In this document: one piece after another, positions 47,698-59,027 of the stretch
Position numbering within the stretch: the stretch's first letter is position 1
Layout: each line of letters starts with the position of its first letter
Assembly: GCF_026914265.1 (NCBI RefSeq)
Contig: NC_069129.1
Location: 22,305,945 to 22,369,944 of the forward strand
Direction of reading: 5' to 3'
From: Mya arenaria
Lineage: Eukaryota > Mollusca > Bivalvia > Myida > Myidae
DNA length: 64,000 nucleotides
Made by a program: the position numbers and the translations under genes
The notes under the pieces: generated by a model
Database searches by the model: none
Seen by the model: only the letters and a program-made list of their open reading frames with translations
Told to the model about the DNA's origin: nothing

Positions 47698-50600
47698 CCG
47701 TGTGTTGACTGGTTTTCCAGTGAAGTGATGATTCACCCTCTCTCCAACCAACCCGAACACAAGAGCAGCTTTATACCCTCCAAATGGGAAAAACTCAAGG
47801 TTGGTCATTCTTATTTGGTACTCAGGAAGTATCTTGGTCATGGGTTGACTTATTTTTCAATGAAATGATAAATTATCTTTGGTGCAACAGTCCATTATAC
47901 AGGAGTTTAATACGCCTCAAATGGTAGAAACTCAATGTAGGAGGTATCTCTAAATGAGATTTCTTTATCAATGTTATTTCCCAAGAAATAATAGGTTGAA
48001 ATAAAAAGGATGAACTAAAGGAAGCCTAGCGAAGTATGATGAGAAAGCAACACCTGGGAGTATTATTCATTTCAGTGACATATATATTGTTCTCTTTAAC
48101 AGGTGGGTCAGATGGTGCATGCCCTGGAGATGGGCTGGATGAAACCTAGCAAGCCAGATGATGAAAAAGATGAGGAGTAGAATGACGAGCCAAACTTCTA
48201 CATGATCTGGAATGACGATGATGATGTGAGTCGAGATTGCACAATACTTTCAAAGATAGAGGAAAAGCATTTTAGGCTTATTTGATTTTCAAGAAGTATT
48301 TTAGGCTTGGCGTTTTCTTAGCGATTTACACAGAAACTGTTAAAGTTATTCTGATGACACTTGGTACACATGTTTCTAGTTGCAATTCCTACATGCGAAA
48401 CAATGCCCTTACTGCTGCCTTCAATAGTTGTTAAGTTTACCCTCTTTAATGGTAAAAAACAGACAAGCATTTTTGTTTTCTCTGGAGTTCTCTTGTTACA
48501 GATTTGCATTTGGGTAGATTTCTTTCTTTAAATGAATATTTAAATCACGGCTTTCTTTAAACCTTTCAAAGTAGTATGTAAATGTTTGACATAGTTACCT
48601 CAAACAAAAAGAAAAAAATGTTTCATTTCTCGTTTACAGTCAGAGATGAACAAGCGATACCGCCAGCATATCCCGGCGCCAAAGACATCACTCCCTGGGC
48701 ACGCAGAGAGCTACAATCCTCCACCAGAGTATCTGCTCACTAAAGAAGGAGTTTGTTATGGTTAAAGAACACATGCTTCAGTAAGGCTCTTTTTTGCGAA
48801 ATTCATGTAAATGTAAAACTACAATTTCTCATTATTAAAGGTTTAAATTGTGAACGAGCAAAAGCAAGCATACTTTTTCCCATATAACGTTTACTTTCAG
48901 TTACCTTTTCCAGAAACATATATGTGTGCGCCTGAAAGATGACACGTCCGATAAGTGGAATTTTAGTAACTCTGTTACTCAAACCATATTTATACTTTCA
49001 TTATACTTTCAGGAAGAGCGTTGGAAAGACAAAGACCCAGAGGATAGAAGAGTCAACTGCATACCCAAGAAGTTTTCCAACCTACGCACTGTTCCTGGTT
49101 ACTCCACATTTATACAGGAGAGGTTTGACCGATGCCTGGATCTGTACCTGTGTCCAAGACAGAGAAAAATGAGGGCAAGTGCCGTAGAGAGATACTATGC
49201 TTTCAGTAAACTTATCTTAAATCTTAATCTGGCATGAAATCAATAGGAAGATGGACCCAAATTCATTAAACATTGCTTTGTCCTTTTGCTAAGAAGGATA
49301 AGTCTGATAGTTTAGGGACTCCTGCATCTCCCTCTAGCTTGATCCCTAATCTTTTTATATACAATTTCTGACTTTTCTTACTTCAATTTAGATTATTTTA
49401 TCCTAAGGCAGTCATGATAGACACAGTACACAATGGCCAGAATTTCCTTGTGAAAATGGTTTTAGAGAATTATAAGACATACCTGGTAAAAACAAATTGC
49501 TGATACTAAAATGCAGTGTCAATGTTAAGACATCTTAAGCATGAACAAAAAATATTCATGTCTCTTATGATTTTACATATTGTAAACGTTTTCTAATGTT
49601 TTTGCAGATGAATGTTGATCCAGAAGATTTGATACCCAAACTGCCCAAACCCAAAGACCTTCAGCCTTTCCCTACCACACAGTCATTGGTAAGCTTATCA
49701 ATTTCTATGCCCCCAAAGGGAGTCATATAGTACTCACAATGATTTGTGTCTCTTCTTAACAATCAAGTCTTAGCTGTAACTTAACCCAAATTGATTCGAA
49801 TTTCAATCAAACTTCACAGAAAAGTACTGTAGCATAGAAATGTGTTGCGCATAGCATTTGTGCTCTCGTCTCTTAAGTTCATAGTCAAACTTTCAGATCA
49901 ATTGGTTACTTTTACCATGCCAACAAGGCCAAATAGGGGCATTTGTCACATTCCTGTGATAGCTCCTGATCATTTTTACTTAAACAAAAGTCTTAATTAA
50001 CTAAAAAATAATATATTGTCAGGCTTATATGAATGGTAAGTCAAAGTACAAAAAAAAATATGAAGCTTGTTAACAGAAACTAAGTTTCGGTCATATCTTG
50101 CCAAAACATATGCAAGGGTCATACACAGGCATGGTTCATTTCAGGCAGTGACATTTTAAGTGGATATGAACCTGACAAACGTACAACCATGGTATATCTA
50201 ATCCAAGAATTTACAAATGTCTAAGTATGTTGTGTGACTGTTGACTGATAAATAAAAAAGCAGCATATTCTCGTTATGTTTCCGTATTTTGTCCACATAT
50301 GAGTTACCAGGATCACCAAGGATATGATCCTTAATGTGCCGCACACCCCAGCAGTTAGAATTTGGCATGATGTGAAACCTAAAGCAATTAGCAAAAAATG
50401 TCTATTTCTGTCCTACAGATCTACAAGGGACACACAGGCATGGTACGTTGTGTGACAGTTGACCCTAGTGGTCAATGGATAGCCAGCGGTGGAGACGATG
50501 GAACTGTCAGGGTTTGGGAAGTTTCAACAGCCCGGTGCTTAAAGACCACGCTTGTCCATGGAGGAGGGAAAGTCAAGTGTATAGTATGGAATCCAAACCC

Positions 50601-51667
50601 TGCTGTATGCCTGGTTGCTGTTGTGAGGTTAGTCATTCAATAATTTATTTCAGAATGTAAACAAGTCCATGGATTAGTTGTCTCGAATGTCATATAAGTC
50701 CATTTTACAGTTATTGCTTATACTCACCAGACATTCAGTATATTTGTGTTCCATTTACGAAACACAGTTATTTTAATCATTCAACTTAAGGCTCATATAA
50801 TAAGTTATGAATGATAAACCAGTGGCTTTAGAAATTGAGTTTTATACAAACCATAAAAGAAATGCATAAGGACTGTCATAACATGTTTATACTGAAATTT
50901 TCTTTAACCAGCGACCGAAGTGTAATGCTGCTTAATCCCGGGGTCGGAGATAAACTCCAGCTGTCCAATACAGACACCATGCTGGAACAGACACAGCCTG
51001 TTGACAACCAAGGTACATAAAGTGATATGGTTGCGATATTGTAGAGTTTGCACTTGTAAGTGTTCTATACTGCAAGGTTTGTGAGATGGTCTGTGCATGA
51101 AGCAAGAATAAGAATTGCAGGGAATTAAACTGTAAAATTCAAATTACATTCACACCTAGAAATAATTATCTGGGTTATGCCCCTTTTTAGTCATTTTTTT
51201 TTGTCAAAAGAAGTTTTGGTATTATAATTGCTGACATGTCATTGTCATAGGTTTTAGCTTCATAATTTTGATCATAAAGAGAACTTCCATTAATAATGGA
51301 ATGTTTTTTAAAAAAGAAAGGTTTTTTCCAAATACATTCATGATTCTATTGACTGACCAAGGAAATATTTTAGATAAAACTGCCATTGACCATTTTAACA
51401 TTTGAAAAACTGCCATTGACCGACCATGGAAATATTTTTAGAAAACTGCCTTGACTATTGAACTATTTCTTTTACAGATGCTAAGGTTCCTGTTGCGTGG
51501 AACGTGTGTGAAGGGAAAGAGTTTGAAGCAGGCTTCCGACTGAATCTTTCACACGGACATGTAAGTCGATTTATATTTTGCTAAAATCATTGATTACGTA
51601 AGAAACTATTGAATTTTTAAGTTAATTTATTTAGGTTTGCAAAGTGATGCGAACTCACTCACACCAA

Positions 51668-51745
51668 TTTTAGGGTAGGAGTGGTCTAGTGGAAATATTA
51701 TCTGCCTCTCGCCCAATAAGTTGTGTATAAAGTCCAGTCAGGATT
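51668..51745 (+). repeat. Decayed copy of the intronic SINE relic
   Basis: gtggtctagtggaaatatta, with a weakened B-box region, aligns with the element at 33395-33475 in the paralogous BOP1 intron 13. Confidence 0.45.
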
Positions 51746-53285
51746 TTTTAAATGGCCTTTCAAAACCAGTACTTGTTTTTGCCCAGGAAATCGACTCAAG
51801 CTTGATTCTATGAGCTAACAGCCCAAAAATAATCAGTATAAACATAGCATGGGTGCTTGTCAGTTTGATTATTGACATCCACATCAGACAAATGAGTTTC
51901 CTCTTACTGCTCTGGTCACTGCAACAAAAGAAGACCTAACTCTCACTAGCACTGTTCTTAAAAGTGTGATAAGTATTATTATGTTTGACTGTCATCTATT
52001 GTTTAAAAATAAAGAGGGATTAACCTAAATTTATTAAGAAGAAAATAAGCTTTATTTGCAGCCTTTTTGTGAGATATTGCATTCACATTATTTGTCTTAT
52101 TTTCCAGGATGTCTCCCAGGTGACATGGCATTCTAAGGGAGACTACTTCGCCACGGTAATGCCCCAAGGACAATCGCGATCAGTGCTTATACACCAGTTG
52201 TCACGGAAACGCTCACAAAACCCGTTCTCCAAGTCCAAGGGCATTGTACAATGTGTGAGATTCCATCCGCTGAGACCTTTCCTGTTTGTTGCAGTAAGCT
52301 GTTTTACTATTACGTTTGTGTCTTGGCCATTCCACTTTCTAATGTATTTAAATACAATTCGGTACACATGTCGCCAGGGACAATATGCATTTGTCAAGTT
52401 ATTTCCATAACTCTTCCTATAAATTATTGTCAAGTTATGCCCCTTATGAGCTCCCGTGTTAGTCGAAGAGTTTGTATATTTGTTTGAATACTGTTAAAAT
52501 CATTACTATGGACTTTCCAGACACAGAGGTTTGTGAGAGTTTACAATCTGCTGAAACAAGAGCTGAGCAAGAAGCTGATGACCAACTGCAAGTGGGTGTC
52601 CAGTCTTGCAGTGCACCCTGAAGGTAGGCTAGCTTGACCATTAACAAACTCTACTTATTAGAATAGTTGAGCTGTTTCCAATCGGACAGACTGTTATTTA
52701 ATAAATTGGGCTGAATACGTCAGTTTTAAAAAAAAAATTGTACATTATGAAAAAATTATTTAAACTCAAACTTTTTTCACTTCTTTGAAGGTGTCATTTA
52801 TATTTTCCTATATTTTCCTTTCTATTTAAAAACAATGAGAAATTGACCTAGATATGTAAACATATATGTGTAATAAATAATAAATGTATATATTTTGATC
52901 TTGGACAGTATATTTAAACATTACTTAAAATTGAATTGTTTCTTAATTTCTTACAAGTTCTCTTCTTGTTATAGGTGATAATCTGATAATTGGCAGCTAC
53001 GACAGCCGGTTGAGCTGGTTTGACCTGGACCTTTCCACTAAACCATACCAGACTCTCAAGTAAGTTTTGGAATGTTGAATTTTTTATAGATCTTATTCCT
53101 GAAAAAATTGGCTTATGGTTTCTCCTGTAGGTAAAAGTGTTATGAAAGTGTAAGTATAATGGAAATTATTGGCATTTAACATCTGTGTTCGAATTTTCAT
53201 TTACAATTGGTAAATTAAATGACGTTGCTTTTGTCCAAACTGCAGAAATGAAAAAATAATGATGTCATAATGGTTAGTCGGTTCA

Positions 53286-53660
53286 TTAAAGTGACACTCT
53301 TGTTCAAAATCAATACTAACACATGCAAAACAAATATAAATTTTGAGTGATACACCCTCAAATACTTACTAAATAATGCACTTATGGAAAATATTAATAC
53401 CTATAAACAATATTATAACCGTGTTTTTAATAGCTGAAAACGCAAAAATATTTAATGATTGGTGATGCTCAAAGATTTACTGCTATCTACTATGGTCTCA
53501 TAAGGTAGCAATACCGTGTTTTCTGCACATTTCTTTCAATTTAAACTCGGTATCCTTCCTAAGATATATTGTTTTCGACATTTGTACATCCTTTTTGGTA
53601 TATTAGAACAATTGTATAAAATGTGTTAAATCTTATTTTTGAGTAATAGTGCATCTTTAA
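53286..53660. mobile_element. TTAA-flanked MITE in the unit 2 BOP1 intron
   Basis: TTAA at 53286-53289 is followed by agtgacactc; atagtgcatct precedes TTAA at 53657-53660. The body aligns with the MITE at 12084-12464. The paralogous intron in unit 1 has a single TTAA at 35114-35117 with matching flanks (gttcatttaaaagaaacacc), a clean empty site. The insertion happened after the duplication, or was precisely lost from unit 1. Confidence 0.82.
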
Positions 53661-54595
53661 GAAGGAACACCAGGTTTCTCTGCAGAAAAAGACAAGGGCA
53701 AAATAAATGTGAAGTATTCACCGCCGACATGTTTTCCAATTGATATACCACAAAGTATAGTAAGAGACTCAGAAAAGGAAAATTTTAGGTTGGCTGTATA
53801 AATGCTATTTCTACAGCAAGGATGTTAAAAGGTGTTGTATCTGTCACAAATAACCTGTTCTACAGTAAAAAGATATAAAAAAAATATTTGTATTTATATA
53901 ACCTGAAATGGCTTAGAAAAAATGTTTACAATGTTAATTGAATCAATTGTAGGTAACACTAGAAGGTCATTCGTCGTGTGTGTTACCATAGTGGTAGCAC
54001 ATCATTTCCTCCGTCAGCCATATTAAACTGCTCCATTATGTACATTGTAATTTCCGTATTTTGTAGACACCACAAGAAGGCGATTCGTCAAGTGTGTTAT
54101 CACCGTCGTTATCCGCTGTTTGCCTCTGTCAGCGATGACTGCTCCATCATTGTGTGTCACGGAATGGTCTACAAGTAAGTTTTTCTACATAATGTTTATC
54201 TTCTTATGCTGATTTTTCTCCACGGTTGATGCAAGAATAATCGCAGAAGGCCATAAAGAAAAATGATGTTTCATACATTGACATTTTTGTGTGTAGTTTT
54301 ACAGATTGCCGAAATACCGACATGAACAAATTATACAAATATACATACATGATACCTCTCCAGTTTTAGAAATACATTACGGTAATAATATATATCTACT
54401 TGCATATTTTTTGGCCTTCAATAGCTATTCTGTCTTTGCAGTGATATGCTACAGAACCCATTGATTGTACCAGTGAAGGTGTTGCGAGGACATACGCCAG
54501 AAAAAGACGTTGGCATCCTAGACTGTGTGTTCCACCCGACACAACCCTGGATTTTCTCTGCAGGGGCAGACTCAACCATTAGACTGTTTACTTGA

Positions 54596-55710
54596 GATTG
54601 GCCGTTTTACTGTGTTATATAATATGAACTGTCATTTTACCAGTAAATTTTTGCTGGGATGAAGATGAAAATTGTGTTCACATGCTCTCGGTTGGTTCAT
54701 TGTGTAAATAGAAAATATGAACTGTTGTCTTTTTGAACTCTTGAGGGATAAAATGGTGAATATTGCGGATGTTTTATCCTTGTTAGTTATGTGCGTTATA
54801 TAGAGTCCTGTAATTGTTTTGAACTCAAATGCTTCTGAACAAAACAGTTTCAGAATTAAATGATGAAAAAGTACAGAATAATCAGATTTGTACATTAACG
54901 ACCAGTTTGATAAATTCATTCTGTGTAAATTTGGTGTGTAATAAATTGTAAGATGCCATTTTGCACAACCAAGAGAATCAAGACGTCCTTTTATCAGCAA
55001 TTAATAGTATACCTTTACTTTGCTGGAACCCTAGACGACGCGAGAATCAAGGCGTCACTTTCATCAGCATTCAACCTGTTTTTTTGTTACAATGACGTAC
55101 ATGTAATAGCTACGCTCCAAGTAATAAACATTTCATTTGTGAAACAGGTCTCGTACTATATATTGATGAAGACGTGAACAATATATATGGTCCTGGTTGC
55201 ATTAGCAATAACAAGAGCACTGCGGAGAACTACTTTGTGTGATTTAAGCCCAACGAGGGGCATGACTTCAATTAGTATATCCAGAGTTTTTGGCTTTCTG
55301 CCCATTGGACAATATATTGTCACTAGTCAATACATTGTCACTGGTAAAATGTGAAAATGGTTTCATGATTTTGTAATGAGTTTTGAGTCATATCGAGTGT
55401 TAAAGTTCTAGCACAACCATGTTAACAATTTGGGTTAAAACCAGCTTTTTTTTGCCAGTCAGAATAAGGCGCTATTTGCATTGCTCCTCGAAGAATCCAT
55501 GTTTTTGTCCACTCATCTATTTCAATTTTATGCCTGCATTAAATCTTTTGGACCAACTGCAGTATTTTGAAATAAGTTGACATGCGTAATACGTCAGTTA
55601 AAGGTTAATGTCCAGAACTCCTATTTTGATAAAAGGATTTCTAACTTCTAAATTTAAACATTCAGCCAATCAAACATATACAAATAATAGCACATACTCC
55701 AAATATTAAT
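54596..55710 (+). other. Copy of the BOP1 3' flank
   Basis: This is a near-identical copy of 36102-37196, including the aataaa near 54940 and the dispersed-repeat fragment at about 55200-55270. Unit 3 begins directly after it. No gene seen. Confidence 0.7.
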
Positions 55711-57868
55711 GTCGATAAAACGCCAATCATGCTGGACAATGATGATGACTTAGCTAATACAAAGCCGACCATGTTTTTGGACAACGATTAAAGTAAACCA
55801 TCTGCCTCGAAAGTTAATTTTGATGAGTATGCCGAATAGACGCCAGATGAAGAGGTAAAAAACTCATCTTTAAAAGGACCTCGTTGAACATATATATATA
55901 ATGATAAACTTTTCGAGGAAAATGTATTGTGAAAATGTCTTATTGCTACTGATGTCTGTTATATGTGATCTTGTTTTCTGCTAAATCAAACATAATTTAA
56001 AATTAAGATCAGCTTGCTCTCTGATAGCTCTATTAACCTTAATGTAACCTTTCGATGCCTGGTGACCCATATAATTTTGGTATAATTTAGGAGATATATG
56101 ATTGCTGATAACTGATTATATATGAACAAAAACAGGGTATATATTAAGTTACAAGTTTTTATATTTGTTCTTTATTTCAAATTTAATCGGAATAAAATGT
56201 ATTGAGCTATTTTGCAATCTTTGACGGTCCTAAAAAACTGTTTTGCTATAAAAAAAACCCACGTTTTTGGGGTTTTCTTTTTTTGCACACAAAACCCTTT
56301 AAAACGATATCAAAATAATATGAGGTCATTAGGCATTTAATAATAACAAATTTGTTCTTTGAATTCCTTATCATAAAGAAATTAGATGGTAATTCATGTA
56401 TGTTGTTTGTACTTTAAATTATCATTGCAAACTCGAGAGTTGTACTATGCACTACAACTGTTTGTATAATGAAACATTCAACAAAATAAGTTTCAGGGTC
56501 ACCTATTGTAGAAATTGTTCAATAACTGTCATCGGCCAAAAAAATAAAGTTTAAGGAAGGTTGCTAACAGAAATATCGATGAAGACATGAAAGTGTAGCA
56601 AAGTATAGGCCAGAGTATGTGAACACAATCTTAATGTAAAATATGTTGTTTAAAACACTGACCCTTGATTATTTTTGTTGAGTTTAATGTCTGCTATTTA
56701 CAGCTAATTATCTAAAATATGCTTACATAAAGGTGTTAGTATGATTTATAATAAAAAAGAACAACAGTGACTTTGATAAAGTCTTTAAAAGGATTTGCAC
56801 ATTTAAGTTTTAATTTTAACTGTTCCAACAGAATTTTCAATATTCTGTTTTTAATTTCTATAATAGGATATTCGTAACATCGTGGGTAACATCCTGATGG
56901 AATGGTACAATAATTACAAACACATTGGCTACGATGTTGAGGGACGCCACCTGGTTAAGCCACAGCAGTGAGATAACTTGGATGACTTCCTGAACAACGT
57001 TGATGATCCTAACTACTGGTAGGCAGATTTGGATTGTCTCCCTTGTTTCAAGGTTATTTTCAAACACAATTCATTGTAAACAGATATTACATATTAATTT
57101 TAAGTTACAATGACCATGCAAAAGACTTGAAGCTTTTAACACGCTGAAAACTCATTTTCTATTCTTTCTGTTATTTGTCTGTTTAGAACTTGGCAATTTT
57201 CTTATCAGACCCACTGAAATTTTACTTGGTTCGTGGGTCAGGCGGGTTTTTGTGACCTCTGCATGTATACTTATGTACATTTATGGTTTAGAGGGGAAAA
57301 TGGAGTTGAAGCCAATACTTAGACTCTCTTGGTCTGTCAAATAGGACATAAGGAGCCATGATTACATACAGTCTCAAATCCAAAGACAGACTCAGCAAGT
57401 AAATATACAAAACTACAGTTCATTGTAAATATTTTTCTAATTGAGAATTTATGATAAAATTTGCTGAGCTTCATTACTTTTGAAAATTGTCCAATTCTTT
57501 ACATTTATTTTTGTCAAAAATATGGAGTAAAGATGTTTTTTGTGATTGAGCAAAAATGCTTTTCTGCGTGTAAGCCTCGACTCGGACTTGAGTCTGTTCG
57601 TTATCATGGGCCCTGATATTGTTTCTACCTCGGAAACTTACTCGGTCCATTCTGTTTTGTATGAATGCCATTAAGTAAAAGCCCCTTGGCATTTACTTGC
57701 CTTTCCCCTTAGGGCAAGTGCATTTTCCACTGACTGATAGCTCATAAATGCTTTTATTTTATCAAGTTGACTGGTCAGAACATTGTGCTGAGTAAGGACG
57801 ATGTCGAGTTGATACAGATTCTACAGAGAAAGAAACATCAAAAACTCGCTAATGAGGAACTATATGAC
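55711..57868 (+). pseudogene. BOP1: BOP1 exon 3-5 remnants, unit 3
   Basis: The exon 3 tail is at 55711-55854 with its donor but two in-frame stops (gattaaagt and gccgaatag). Exon 4 is at 56867-57018, full length, with the same CAG-CAG-TGA stop as in unit 2. The last part of exon 5 is at about 57766-57868 with its donor, but its first 18 or so bases and the acceptor are missing. Exons 1-2 are absent. Sharing the exon 4 stop with unit 2 indicates common descent after that mutation. Confidence 0.88.
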
Positions 57869-59027
57869 GTAAGCTAGTTTCCCTTTAATATTTTGAGAGT
57901 TGAATTAAGGCACAAAACCATACTGCTAATTGTGTTTTGTTATTGACATGATGTTGAAAAGTATTATTCACGCATGCCCTCAGTAATTAAGGATTTTGCT
58001 TCACAATAGGTTTGATTGAATCCGAGTTCCAAGTGAACAAGTATGTGGTTTATTCAGGGCTTCATCACACTCTTTTCTTTTGTTTGAAGGTTTTTAATCA
58101 GGTTTTCTCATAGCGAAAGAATGACATTTGTTGTTGCTCAAAGGGCAGGCGGCCAGTTTCAAAAACACCTATGAAACTGATTTACTTTAGTTTGGGTAGA
58201 CATATCTCGACCAATCTTAATTTATAGGAAGAAATTAAGAATACCTTTCATGGGATTCCGTTTTGGGCCCCTAGTGTCAAAGTCACTGTTAATAAAATAG
58301 AAAAACAGTTGAAACTGAATAACTTAGGATTGACATATCTTGACTGAAATTGGTACATAGGAAGAGTTTATGGAACCTTTTTATGGGATTGCTTTTGGGG
58401 CCTCTTTTGTCAAGGTCAAGGTTACTGTTACTAAAAGTAGAAATGATTAACTTTAGTTAGGGTTGACATATCTTGACAAAACTTGGAGGGAGAGTTTATT
58501 GAGGACTTCAAAGGGATTGCATTTGAGCCCTCAAAGGTCAAGGTCGCTGTTACTTAAAATAGAAAAAAACAGTTGAAACTTAATTACTTTAGTTAGGGTT
58601 GACATATCTTGACCTTACTTGGTATGTAGGAAGAGTTTATGGAGGACTTCCACGGGATTGCATTTGATGCGCCTTGGAAGAATAAAAAAAAAACAAGCAA
58701 GTGTTGGCATTCTCTCTGTTTCATATATATGTTCATAATAAAATATGTTCTTGTTTGTGTTAAAATATTTAATTTATAGACTCATTTGAGTATGACTTAG
58801 GTGTCCAGTTTATTGGAATACATAGTTCATATGAAATGTCCCAGTTTTATATAACATAATGATTAATTTGATTAATAAAGGATAAAAATACACATGATTA
58901 GTTATTGTTAAAAGATGATCATAATATGAAAATTCACTTGATCCTGATCATTTTGTATATATATCCTATTATCACCATTAAATGAGTCCTTCTCCAATAA
59001 CATCAATTAAATTACATTTTTTATAGC
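57869..59027. other. Unit 3 intron relic with shared tandem repeat
   Basis: This aligns with 39104-40480 of unit 2 and holds the shared tandem repeat at about 58110-58690 and the empty TTAA site near 58094. No gene seen. Confidence 0.65.

Larger units (their letters stand above)
47698..54595 (+). pseudogene. BOP1: BOP1 exons 6-18 duplicate, unit 2
   Basis: Thirteen exons match the complete gene, each with exactly the same length: 47698-47799, 48103-48225, 48640-48750, 49013-49174, 49608-49688, 50419-50627, 50912-51012, 51478-51560, 52108-52293, 52521-52623, 52975-53059, 54067-54174, 54442-54595. Splice sites are kept, including the GC donor at 49175. One in-frame TAG lies in the second of these exons (gaggagtagaatgac), and exons 1-2 and 5 are absent, so no full BOP1 can be made. 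From 48640 to the TGA at 54593-54595 the frame is open and covers the end of the BOP1 N-terminal domain and the whole WD40 propeller. Retained introns rule out a processed copy. A truncated WD40-only product would need a new promoter and start; nothing seen proves one. Confidence 0.88.
37197..55710 (+). repeat. Segmental duplication unit 2 (about 18.5 kb)
   Basis: This is a direct tandem copy of unit 1, starting within the exon 3 sequence and ending at the same downstream point. It contains remnants of exons 3 and 4, an intact TRIM-like gene (minus), and exons 6-18 of BOP1. Exon 5 is missing: the sequence around 39104 jumps across about 290 bases that are present in unit 3 at about 57680-57970. 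Confidence 0.88.

Noticed and set aside
47698-54595. Second functional BOP1 gene
   Set aside because: It lacks exons 1-2 and 5 and has an in-frame stop in exon 7.
47698-54595. Processed (retrotransposed) pseudogene
   Set aside because: All introns are retained with aligned sequence, so the copy arose at DNA level.
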